A stretch of 64,000 nucleotides of DNA, taken from NCBI RefSeq assembly GCF_003337555.1, contig NZ_QPJK01000001.1, forward strand, positions 806,001 to 870,000, given 5' to 3'. A program made the position numbers and the translations under genes. This document shows positions 20,682 through 28,135 of this stretch, piece by piece (the stretch's first letter is position 1; the number at the start of each line of letters is the position of its first letter). This DNA comes from Pseudorhodoferax soli (GTDB lineage: Bacteria; Pseudomonadota; Gammaproteobacteria; Burkholderiales; Burkholderiaceae_C). The notes below the pieces were generated by a model that saw nothing but the letters and a program-made list of their open reading frames with translations, ran no database searches and was not told the origin of the DNA.

Positions 20682-21392
20682 ATGACAGCGATCCGTTCCC
20701 GCGTTGCCACCGCACTTGCCGCGCTGGCCTTCGGCATGGGCGCCGCCCAGGCCCACAACGTCTGGCTGGTGCCCGACGCCCAGGGGGCCTACCTGGTGCA
20801 GTTCGGTGGCCATGAAGGCAAGCTCGAAGAGTTCAACAGCAGCAAGCTCACCTCCGTGACGGCCTACGACCGCCGCGGCCGCAAGATCGACGTGGCGACC
20901 CAGGCCGCCACCGACGGCGTGCGCGTCAAGCCCGAGCGCGAGCCGGCCATGTTGGCGGCCGAGTTCGACAACGGCTTCTTCAGCAAGACCGACAGCAGCG
21001 CCATGGTCAACAAGCCCATGGACGAGAACCCGGGCGCCACGAGCGGCGTGCACGCCATGAAGTTCCACAAGACCGTGCTGCAGTGGGGCCTGATCGCACG
21101 CAAGGAATTGGGTCAAACTTTCGAGATCGTCGGCACCCAGTCGAAGGATCCGCAGGCCGGCAAACCGATGCAGGTGAAGGTGCTCAAGGACGGCAAGCCC
21201 ATCGCCGGCGTGCGCCTGTCCCTCGGCGAGGACGGCACGCCCGTCACGAGCGCGGCCGACGGCACGGCCACGGTCACGCCGGTGGAAGGCCGCAACCAGC
21301 TGCTGGCGATCATCCGCATGCCGGTGCAGGGTGATCCGAAGACCACGCAGCGGAGCTACGAGTACCTGTTCGCGTTCCAGACGCACGACTGA
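20682..21392 (+). CDS. Second NikK-like periplasmic protein (DUF4198)
   Basis: A 236-residue exported protein 21 bases after the receptor gene and surely co-transcribed. The signal peptide ends AQA-HNVWLVP, again leaving His at the mature N-terminus. It belongs to DUF4198 with the nikK product at 12467, and shares with it the segments GKLE, E/DFDNGFFSKT and ADGTATVTPVEGRNQ, but the two are clearly diverged. It may receive metal from the receptor. A 49-codon copy of its 3' end lies at 23051-23197 beyond the MATE gene. Confidence 0.85.
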   Translation: MTAIRSRVATALAALAFGMGAAQAHNVWLVPDAQGAYLVQFGGHEGKLEEFNSSKLTSVTAYDRRGRKIDVATQAATDGVRVKPEREPAMLAAEFDNGFFSKTDSSAMVNKPMDENPGATSGVHAMKFHKTVLQWGLIARKELGQTFEIVGTQSKDPQAGKPMQVKVLKDGKPIAGVRLSLGEDGTPVTSAADGTATVTPVEGRNQLLAIIRMPVQGDPKTTQRSYEYLFAFQTHD

Positions 21393-21405
21393 CCCAGCGC
21401 GCACG

Positions 21406-21425
21406 GCGCCACGTTCAGCTGGCGC
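21406..21425. terminator. Weak hairpin between convergent genes
   Basis: GCGCCA (21406-21411) and TGGCGC (21420-21425) can pair in the 54-base gap between the second nikK and the MATE gene. There is no T-tract, so this is only a possible terminator. Confidence 0.25.
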
Positions 21426-21446
21426 ATCCAACTGCCGGATCTCGGT

Positions 21447-22937
21447 TCAGTGCCTGGTTTCGACGTGCACCAGCGGTGCGAGCGCACCCGCCTCGGCGGC
21501 CTGCGGCAGGGGCACACAGCCGGCCTCGGGAACTTGCGGAGTGGGCGAGGTGGCCGGCGTGGCCGTGCCGGTGTGCCGCCCCAACCCGCGCATCAGCCGG
21601 AACGCGAACCACATCGACAGGCTGCCGAACACCACCGCCCCCAGCATCTGCCCGGCCACGACGCCGACCGGCCCATAGCGCGAACCCCACCAGGCGAACG
21701 GGATCGTGCCCAGCGTGGCGCGTGCCCAGTTCAGGCCGGTCGACCACAGCGGGCGGCCCAGGTTGTTGAAGGCGGCCTGCGCCACGAACAGCGCGCCGAT
21801 GAAGAAGAAGCCTGGGGCCAGCCACGTGCAGAACGCGTGGATCAGCTGTGCGGCCTGCCCTTCGGCCGAGAAGGCACGCACGATCAGGCCCTGCCCCAGC
21901 GCCAGCCCCCCCCAGGCGACCCCCACCGCCAGCACCATGAAGACCAGGCTGTCGCGAAAACCCTGGCGCACGCGGTCGTACTGGCGCGCGCCCAGGTTCT
22001 GGGCGAGCACCGGCCCCACCGCGCCGCTGAGCGCATAGACCAGGCCGAACGCCACGGGCGTCACCCGATCGACGATGGCCTGGCCGGCCACTGCCGAAGC
22101 GCCGAACTGGGCGATGGAGTGGGTCACGAATGCCGCGGCCACCGGCGTGGCGAAGTTGGTCAGCACCGCCGGCCCGGCCACGGTGGCCAGCGCGCGCGCA
22201 TCGCGTGCCAGCCATCGGCGCTCGACCGGCCCCAGCATGCGGTGCACCCGCATCACACCGTACAGGCCCACGCCCGCCAGCACGCAGCGCGAAACGAGTG
22301 CCGCAATGGCTGCGCCGTCCAGGCCGAGCCCCGCGCCGAAGATCAGCACCGGGTCGAGCGCGGCGGTGACGAACGCAGCGCTCAGCGTCACGTTCATGGC
22401 GCGCCGGGCATCGCCCGCGGCGCGCAGCAGCGCTGCCGCTGCCATGCCCAGCCCCAGCAGGGGCAGCGAATGCACGGTGATCGCCAGGTAGCGTGCGGCG
22501 AGCCGCTCTGTCTCGCCACTGGCGCCCAGCGCGCGCAGCATCGGATGCAGGAACGGCACGCTGCCGCTGCCCACCACGGCGCAGATCGCCGTCATCAGCA
22601 ACAGGCTGTGCACCGCCAGCCGGCGGGCCTCGTCGCGCTGCCCGGCGCCGATCTTGCGCGAGACCACCGCCGTGATGCCGATGGTCAGGCCGATCGCCAG
22701 CGAGATCTGGAAAAAGCCCACCACGCCCGCGAAGCCGATGGCGGCCGCGATCTCCTTCTCGCCCAGCCGCGAGATGTAGAACAGGTTGATCAGGTCGACC
22801 GCGAACACGGCCACCAGGCCGATCGCCGCGGTGCTCGCCATCACGAAGACATGGCGGAACAGCGAGCCCGTGAGAAATCGCGGCGCGAGGTCGCGTGAGG
22901 GCGCTGGCACGGCAGGCGCTTCGGGGCGGTGTGTCAT
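21447..22937 (-). CDS. MATE family efflux transporter
   Basis: A 496-residue inner-membrane multidrug/cation antiporter of the NorM/DinF type with about 12 hydrophobic helices in two repeated halves. The first half includes VFAVDLINLFYISRLGEKEIAA and the second INLFATPV-like VLTNFATPVAAAFVTHSIA. A long hydrophilic C-terminal tail follows the last helix. It is encoded opposite to the nickel genes and separates the intact second nikK from its truncated copy, so it may mark the edge of a rearrangement. Substrate unknown. Confidence 0.9.
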   Translation of the reverse strand: MTHRPEAPAVPAPSRDLAPRFLTGSLFRHVFVMASTAAIGLVAVFAVDLINLFYISRLGEKEIAAAIGFAGVVGFFQISLAIGLTIGITAVVSRKIGAGQRDEARRLAVHSLLLMTAICAVVGSGSVPFLHPMLRALGASGETERLAARYLAITVHSLPLLGLGMAAAALLRAAGDARRAMNVTLSAAFVTAALDPVLIFGAGLGLDGAAIAALVSRCVLAGVGLYGVMRVHRMLGPVERRWLARDARALATVAGPAVLTNFATPVAAAFVTHSIAQFGASAVAGQAIVDRVTPVAFGLVYALSGAVGPVLAQNLGARQYDRVRQGFRDSLVFMVLAVGVAWGGLALGQGLIVRAFSAEGQAAQLIHAFCTWLAPGFFFIGALFVAQAAFNNLGRPLWSTGLNWARATLGTIPFAWWGSRYGPVGVVAGQMLGAVVFGSLSMWFAFRLMRGLGRHTGTATPATSPTPQVPEAGCVPLPQAAEAGALAPLVHVETRH

Positions 22938-23050
22938 GGCACAGGGGTCTGGGGCGATGCGGCGGCGGGGTGCAGTGGCGCGACCCGCATTATCTGCAGC
23001 CGACCTTTCGGCAGCGCCCGGCGTTGCGGTGACGCACGGCGGGGCCGCTC

Positions 23051-23197
23051 GTCACGAGCGCGGGCGACGGCACGGCCACGGTCACGCCGGTGGAAGGCCG
23101 CAACCAGCTACTGGCCAGCATCTGCATGCCGGTGCCGGGCGATGCCAAGACCACGCAGCGCAGCGACGAGTGCCTGCTCGCCTTCCAGACGCATTCA
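23051..23197 (+). pseudogene. Truncated duplicate of the second nikK 3' end
   Basis: These 49 codons align without gaps to the last 49 codons of the gene at 20682-21392 (bases 21243-21389). By hand count 40 of 49 residues are identical, including TATVTPVEGRNQLLA and KTTQRS. No start or upstream part of the gene is present, and the original stop is lost: the frame continues through QTHSSDV to a stop at 23276. It is therefore a relic, not a working gene. It occupies part of the 346-base interval 22938-23283, which otherwise holds only the upstream region of the MATE gene and a candidate promoter. Confidence 0.8.
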
Positions 23198-23275
23198 AGC
23201 GACGTGCGGCCGTTGGCAACGCCGCAAGTGCACTGCGCTGCGCAACAGAGGCCGACACGCATTCCGTCGGCCTCC

Positions 23276-23281
23276 TAGAAT
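23276..23281 (+). promoter_or_regulatory. Candidate -10 element for the DUF4160/DUF2442 pair
   Basis: TAGAAT stands 6 bases before the ATG at 23288, with a partial -35 (ccGACA, 23252-23257) 18 bases upstream. As with glnS, transcription would start at about the ATG. Confidence 0.35.
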
Positions 23282-23287
23282 CCTTGC

Positions 23288-23529
23288 ATGCCGGTGGTTT
23301 CCGCTACAAGGGTTATCGCTTCTTCTTCTATTCCAACGAGGGGCATCCTCCTGAGCCGGTGCACGTGCATGTGCGTGCGGGCGGCAACGAGGCCAAGCTC
23401 TGGCTGGAGCCGCAGGTCCGCGTTGCGACCAGCAATGGCTTCGATGCCAGAACGCTGCGCGAACTGGTGGAAGTGGCGCAGGAAAACCACGAACTGATCG
23501 AAAGGACATGGCATGGCTACTTCGGCTAA
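23288..23529 (+). pseudogene. DUF4160 protein with a frameshift near its start
   Basis: The body reads FRYKGYRFFFYSNEG...EPVHVHVRAG...AKLWLEP...HGYFG in one frame to the stop at 23529, a clear DUF4160 domain. The expected N-terminus MPVV is encoded at 23288-23299 but in another frame. Adding a single T to the TTT at 23298-23300 would give MPVVFRYKGYRFF, exactly the family's start. From ATG 23288 as written, translation yields an unrelated 69-residue product. A weak rescue is TTG 23284, in frame with the body. Either the gene is inactivated or the T-run was mis-sequenced. DUF4160 genes pair with DUF2442 genes in toxin-antitoxin-like modules; the end overlaps the DUF2442 start. Confidence 0.7.
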
Positions 23530-23764
23530 GGCAGTGCGCTTTGACGACGACAGCATGTGGGTCCAGCTGGACGATGGCCGGGTCATTGCCGTGCCTTTGG
23601 CCTGGTTTCCAAGGTTGCTGGCTGCCACGCCCGAGCAGCGCGCTCAATTCGAACTCAGCCCACGCGGCATTCACTGGGACGCGCTGGACGAAGACATCTC
23701 GATCGATGGCCTTCTGGCCGGCCATGGTGATCTGACCCATGGCCGCGCGGTGACCTCCGCTTGA
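23513..23764 (+). CDS. DUF2442 domain protein (putative antitoxin)
   Basis: An 83-residue protein of the DUF2442 family: residues 6-40 contain VRFDDDSMWVQLDDGRVIAVPLAWFPRL-type strands, followed by SPRGIHWDALDEDISIDGLLAG. It overlaps the end of the DUF4160 frame by 17 bases, the standard arrangement of these pairs. DUF2442 is usually viewed as the antitoxin or DNA-binding partner, although experimental support is thin. The reading frame is intact, in contrast to its partner. Confidence 0.85.
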   Translation: MATSAKAVRFDDDSMWVQLDDGRVIAVPLAWFPRLLAATPEQRAQFELSPRGIHWDALDEDISIDGLLAGHGDLTHGRAVTSA

Positions 23765-23881
23765 CGTCATTCGGACAAAGCCACCCCTGGTGAGAGTAGC
23801 GAACAGGTAGGCCTGCCGCGCGCGCCCGATGGGCTGTGCGGCGTCGGCATCCAGGCCAGGTGCCTCCCGACACCTCGCAGT

Positions 23882-24838
23882 TCAACTCAGGATCGCCCAG
23901 ATCCGCCCGCTCGCCCAGTACATCGCCACGCTGCCGATCCCGTACAGCGCAGGCGTGCGCGCCTTGGCAAAGCTGGGCCAGGGCGCCAGCGTCTTGCAGA
24001 GCACCCAGGCCAGCAGCACCACGCCGAGCTGGCCGATCTCCACGCCCACGTTGAAGGTCAACAGCGCGATCGGCAGATGGTTCTCGGGCATGCCGATCTG
24101 CTTGAGCGCGCCCGCGAAACCCAGGCCGTGCACGAGGCCGAACAGGAAGGCCACCAGCGCCGGCCAGCGCCGCGACAGCGTGGCCTCTTTTCCCAACGCC
24201 TCGCCGGCCACCAGCATGATGGACAGCGCGATGGTGGCCTCCACCGGCGGTGGCCGCAGCGCCAGCAGGCCGAAGGCGGAGAGGGCCAGCGTGATGCTGT
24301 GCGCCGCCGTGAAGGCCGTGATGGTCCACACCAGCCGGCGGTTGAAACCGACCAGGAACAGCAGGCTGACCACGAACAGCAGGTGGTCCGTGCCGGTCAG
24401 GATGTGCTCGATGCCCAGCACGGTATAGGCCGAGGCGATCTCGCCCATGCCGCGCTGGTCGTCGGCGCTGCCGAACAGGTGCACCGAGGGCTGGGCCGTG
24501 GTCAGCGTGTAGACGCGCGTCTGCCCGTCCAGCCAGCGGATCTTGACGATGGCCACCGAGTAGCCCTTGCCCACGCCATCGACCTGCAGCACGCCCGTGA
24601 GCCCGTTCGGGCCGCAGTGCAGCAGCGGCGGTTCGGCCGTGCAGCCAGCCGGCCAGACCGGGTTGATGTCGCGCTGGGTGGCGCGCTCGCGCGCGGTCCA
24701 CTGCCAGGTGAATTCGCCGCGCGAGGTCTCGCGCATCTCCATCTCGGCGATGGTCAGTTCGTGGGCGGACACGGCACCCGCGCCCATCGCCAGCAGCAAA
24801 ACGGCAAACAGCCGCCGCATGAACCTAACTGCGTTCAT
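23882..24838 (-). CDS. HupE/UreJ family protein (type 2)
   Basis: A 318-residue membrane protein with a signal peptide (cleavage near VSA-HELTIAEM), a beta-rich periplasmic domain of roughly 110 residues, then about seven helices. The membrane part holds GIEHILTGTDHLLFVV, an H-x5-DH motif like that of HupE nickel permeases, and GLVHGLGFAGAL. It belongs to the second HupE/UreJ family, in which an extracytoplasmic domain precedes the permease. The start overlaps the stop of the parvulin gene as ATGA, so the two are translationally coupled. Metal specificity is unknown. Confidence 0.85.
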   Translation of the reverse strand: MNAVRFMRRLFAVLLLAMGAGAVSAHELTIAEMEMRETSRGEFTWQWTARERATQRDINPVWPAGCTAEPPLLHCGPNGLTGVLQVDGVGKGYSVAIVKIRWLDGQTRVYTLTTAQPSVHLFGSADDQRGMGEIASAYTVLGIEHILTGTDHLLFVVSLLFLVGFNRRLVWTITAFTAAHSITLALSAFGLLALRPPPVEATIALSIMLVAGEALGKEATLSRRWPALVAFLFGLVHGLGFAGALKQIGMPENHLPIALLTFNVGVEIGQLGVVLLAWVLCKTLAPWPSFAKARTPALYGIGSVAMYWASGRIWAILS

Positions 24839-25698
24839 TTGCCCGCCTCGGCCTCGATGCGCACGGTGTACTTCTCGGCCAGCACGCGCACGGCGGCGGT
24901 GCGCTGCTCGGCCATGACCTGGTCCGTCCAGTCCTGCAGCACGATGCCGCGCAGCACCTCGAAGTCGGCGGGCTTGGCGGCAGACACGGTGTCGAGCTGG
25001 ATCACGCGCCAACCATCCTTGCCCGACAGCGCCTGCCAGGCCCCGGGTTTGGCCCCTTCCACCGCCTTGGCAAAGGCCTCGCCGTAACTCTGCACCAGGT
25101 TGGCGTGCGGGCGGCCCTTGAACACGCGCAGGCCGGCGCCGATCTCGCCCGGCACGCCGGAGTTCAGCCGCGTGGCCAGTGCGCTGGCCGCCGCCTCGGT
25201 CATGTCGCCCGAGATCACCGCCTCGCGGAAGTCGAAGCGCGCCGGCTCGTCGTACTTGGCGCGGTGCTTCTCGAACCAGGCGCGCAGCAGCGCATCGTCG
25301 TAGGGCGGCAGCTTGTTGTCGGACTCCAGCACGCTGAGCGCCTTGAAGATCACGCGCTCGCGGATCGCGCTGTCACCCCGGTCGACCTGCATCGCCAGGC
25401 CCTCGCGGTACAGCACCTCGTTGTCCAGCCAGGTGCGGCGCAGCGCGGCCAGCTCCTCGGTGGTCGGCGGGCGGCCGCGCGAGGCCTTGAACAGCTCGCG
25501 CGCCTCGTCGTCGACATCCTGCGTCAGCACGATGGTGCGCGGGTCCTCGGCGCGGCCGACGATGACGTGGTCGACCGCGAACAGCAGGCCGCCGAGGAGC
25601 ACGAAGTGCAGCAAGGGCTCGCGCCACCAGCGCGGGCGGGGTGCGTCCGTGCCCGCCGGGATGGTCTTGGGCGCGCGGTTCGGTTTGGTGGAAGGCAT
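24835..25698 (-). CDS. Membrane-anchored peptidyl-prolyl isomerase (parvulin type)
   Basis: A 287-residue protein with a Pro/Arg-rich cytoplasmic start, a single N-terminal transmembrane helix (LLHFVLLGGLLFAVDHVIV), a SurA/PpiD-like helical chaperone region, and a C-terminal PpiC domain (about residues 150-265; SGKDGWRVIQLDTVSAAKP). It should assist folding of envelope proteins on the periplasmic side. It lies between the DUF3604 gene and the HupE/UreJ gene on the same strand, an association I recall from other proteobacteria. ATG 25698 avoids an upstream extension that would run into the hairpin at 25753-25780. Confidence 0.82.
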   Translation of the reverse strand: MPSTKPNRAPKTIPAGTDAPRPRWWREPLLHFVLLGGLLFAVDHVIVGRAEDPRTIVLTQDVDDEARELFKASRGRPPTTEELAALRRTWLDNEVLYREGLAMQVDRGDSAIRERVIFKALSVLESDNKLPPYDDALLRAWFEKHRAKYDEPARFDFREAVISGDMTEAAASALATRLNSGVPGEIGAGLRVFKGRPHANLVQSYGEAFAKAVEGAKPGAWQALSGKDGWRVIQLDTVSAAKPADFEVLRGIVLQDWTDQVMAEQRTAAVRVLAEKYTVRIEAEAGK

Positions 25699-25752
25699 GG
25701 CGATCACTTGGAAATTCGGATGCGGGTGGCCATGGCCACCCGACATGGCAAA

Positions 25753-25780
25753 GCGCCGCGCGGCCAAAGCCGCGCGGCGC
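25753..25780 (-). terminator. Perfect 12-bp hairpin between DUF3604 and parvulin genes
   Basis: GCGCCGCGCGGC (25753-25764) pairs perfectly with GCCGCGCGGCGC (25769-25780) around a 4-base loop. It stands 32 bases beyond the DUF3604 stop. On the minus strand it is followed by only TTTG. It may act as an attenuator or as an mRNA 3' stabiliser that keeps parvulin/HupE expression below that of DUF3604. Confidence 0.5.
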
Positions 25781-25811
25781 CTGGGGCTACAGGGTCTTCC
25801 TCAGGCCCTGC

Positions 25812-28007
25812 TTACTTGACACCGGCCACCGTGGTGGAACCGGCCACCTCGATGAAGATCGGGTTGCTGTAGAACGACAGGTCGGCCCAGGCCGCCACGT
25901 CGTAGGCCACGTACTTCTGGCCGTTCACCACCGGCAGGTGGTTCGGGCAGCCGTCGATGGTGGTGCCGGTGTAGTTGCCGCCGTTGGCCGGCACGTTCAC
26001 GCCCGCGACCTGGCAGGGGATGGTCAGCTTGGTCGTGTCGCCGGCGTTGGTGTAGACGTCGGCCAGCGGGTTGCCGCTGGCGTCGGTCTCGTACGGCACG
26101 CTCGGCGGCAGGTTGGAGCCGCGCAGGCGCAGGTACTGCGAGGCGGCCACGGCCGGGATGCGGAAGGTCATGGCCTTGTACTCGGCGTTGCCGGCCACCG
26201 GCGTCCAGGTCGCGTCGTTGAAGGTGCGGAACACGGCAGCCGAGGTGTTCTTCGCGGCAACCGGCACGTTGGCCATGTTGGGGTTCAGCAGCCAGTCGTT
26301 GGGCCACTGGCCGGCGTAGTCGGCCGCGCCGGGCTGGCGGTAGCCGGACACCAGGCCACGGATCACGTCGACCTGCGACAGCACCGGCATGTTCAGCGGC
26401 TGGGCGATGCCGACCTGGGCCAACGACGGGTTGTTGAAGGTGTAGGGCGAGTAGTTCGTGCCGGAGGGATCGCGCACGACGATGGACACCACCACTTCAC
26501 CACCGGCACGCACCTGCAGCTTCTCGCCCATGGTGGCGCAGCCGGCGACGTCGGTGTCGGTGTTGGCCAGGGCGGCCTTGACGGCGATGGCCTGCACCGC
26601 TGCGTTGGTGCGCGCTGCCGGGCCGGCGTACGACGCGCAGGCCACGAAGGCCAGGCGGTCGATCAGCTGGCCGGTGGCGACGAAGCTGTTGCCGCTGCGG
26701 ATGCCGTCGACGATGGTCTGCGGGCGCAGCTTGGTGTCGTTGCCCTTGCGCACCATCACGAAGTCGCGCTGGTATTCGCCGGGGTAGAAGTCCTGCGTGG
26801 AGCGGCGGTCGTCCGGGCCGAACTGGCCGCGGTTGTGCCAGTCGGAGCTGCCGAAGAACCACCAGTTGCGGCCTTCGCCCAGCAGGGCATCCCACACGCC
26901 GCCGATCTGCGCGGCGTAGACGCCGGTGCCGCCGTAAGTGGTGCCGCCGACCGAGTCGACGCGCACGCCGCCGATGCTGTTGCGGTTGGGCGAGTACTCG
27001 CCGCGGTTGTCGGACGCGCCGTGGCCGGGCTGCGATTCGAAGCCGACCGCGATGCGCGGGCCGGCGTTGTTGAAGTTGCGCAGGTGCTCGATGTTGAAGC
27101 CGTTGTTGCCGGTCGGGTTGAACGGGCCGGCGCGCTCCAGGTGGGCCGGCACGTAGTAGCTGCCGTCCGGGTGGTAGGCGGCCATCCACTTGATGCCCTC
27201 GACCGTCTTGATGTGGCCGGCTTCGCCCGAGCCCAGCAGCTTGGCGGCGCCGGTGTTCCAGTTCGGGCTGCCCTCGTTGGCGCTGCCCGGCACGTTGCAG
27301 GTCCAGGCGTTCGGGCCGCCGCGCGTCACGTCGCCGTCGTTGCCGCGGTCGAAACAGTAGGCCCATTGCGACAGCGCATTGGCATTGCCCAGCGGCGTGT
27401 AGCCCTTGGTGGTGGGCAGCGTGCGCGTGTCGATGGCGGCGGGCACCTGGCCGGTGATGACGGACATCGAGGTGTGCTCGTGGCCAGCCACGACCGATTC
27501 CATGCCGGTGAAGATCGGCACGTTCTTCAGCGCGTTCAGGTACTCGGTGAGCGGGTACTGGTACTGCTGGATGGCCTGCCAGCGCCACATGTTCTGGTTC
27601 GGGCGGCTGCCGCTGGGCGTGCCCTGGGGCTCGACCGGCGGGGTGCTGTTCTGCCAGGTGGTGTTGGGGCCGACCACGGTGGTGCCGTCGGCGGCGTAGA
27701 CCAGCGGGTAGGCCGGCGTGGCCAGCGAGGCATCTTCCGCGAGCGTGCAGTTGCGGTTGCCGTTGCCGCCGTGGCCGGCCTGGACGAACCAGTCCAGGCC
27801 CCAGGGCGTGTCGGTCTTGTCGGTGACCTTCTTGACCAGCTTCTGCATCGAGATCGAGCCGTCCGAGCAGGTGGTGTGGTTGTGGAAGTCGCCGGTCACA
27901 TAGGTGCCGGCAGGCTTGGCTGCGTGCGCAGCCGGTGCCATGGCCAGGGTGGCCAGAACCGTGACCGCGGCGAGCGCGACCGGGTTCTTCTTGAACACGT
28001 TCTTCAT
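25812..28007 (-). CDS. Exported DUF3604 protein (PHP-like)
   Basis: A 731-residue exported protein with a 29-residue signal peptide ending AHA. At residues 40-51 is DFHNHTTCSDGS, the HxH plus TxxSDGS start of PHP-type metallophosphoesterases; further candidate metal ligands include GHEH (VVAGHEHTS), SDWHNRGQ and the His in QPGHGASDNRGEYSP. DUF3604 proteins are uncharacterised; a metal-dependent hydrolase in the periplasm or outside the cell is the reasonable guess. RBS AGGAG precedes the ATG. It heads a minus-strand set with a parvulin, perhaps its folding helper, and a HupE-type permease, perhaps for its metal. Confidence 0.85.
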   Translation of the reverse strand: MKNVFKKNPVALAAVTVLATLAMAPAAHAAKPAGTYVTGDFHNHTTCSDGSISMQKLVKKVTDKTDTPWGLDWFVQAGHGGNGNRNCTLAEDASLATPAYPLVYAADGTTVVGPNTTWQNSTPPVEPQGTPSGSRPNQNMWRWQAIQQYQYPLTEYLNALKNVPIFTGMESVVAGHEHTSMSVITGQVPAAIDTRTLPTTKGYTPLGNANALSQWAYCFDRGNDGDVTRGGPNAWTCNVPGSANEGSPNWNTGAAKLLGSGEAGHIKTVEGIKWMAAYHPDGSYYVPAHLERAGPFNPTGNNGFNIEHLRNFNNAGPRIAVGFESQPGHGASDNRGEYSPNRNSIGGVRVDSVGGTTYGGTGVYAAQIGGVWDALLGEGRNWWFFGSSDWHNRGQFGPDDRRSTQDFYPGEYQRDFVMVRKGNDTKLRPQTIVDGIRSGNSFVATGQLIDRLAFVACASYAGPAARTNAAVQAIAVKAALANTDTDVAGCATMGEKLQVRAGGEVVVSIVVRDPSGTNYSPYTFNNPSLAQVGIAQPLNMPVLSQVDVIRGLVSGYRQPGAADYAGQWPNDWLLNPNMANVPVAAKNTSAAVFRTFNDATWTPVAGNAEYKAMTFRIPAVAASQYLRLRGSNLPPSVPYETDASGNPLADVYTNAGDTTKLTIPCQVAGVNVPANGGNYTGTTIDGCPNHLPVVNGQKYVAYDVAAWADLSFYSNPIFIEVAGSTTVAGVK

Positions 28008-28040
28008 AGGACTCCTATTGGCTTTCTGGAAATTGCCTGG

Positions 28041-28059
28041 CTGCGCCGGTGTGGCGCAG
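28041..28059 (-). terminator. Hairpin between PCu(A)C-like and DUF3604 genes
   Basis: CTGCGCC (28041-28047) and GGCGCAG (28053-28059) form a 7-bp stem with a 5-base loop in the 128-base gap. It could end the upstream minus-strand transcript or be part of the DUF3604 leader. No T-run follows. Confidence 0.35.
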
Positions 28060-28135
28060 TTCCCTCGTTCGGGTCGGTGGCAGGACCGCGGGCGATGCTA
28101 GAAACCGGGCGTGACCCTGCCGTGACGGGTATGTG

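Noticed and set aside
21447-23764. Insertion sequence or transposon carrying the MATE and DUF4160/DUF2442 genes
   Set aside because: No transposase, terminal inverted repeats or target-site duplication could be found; only the nikK fragment hints at rearrangement.
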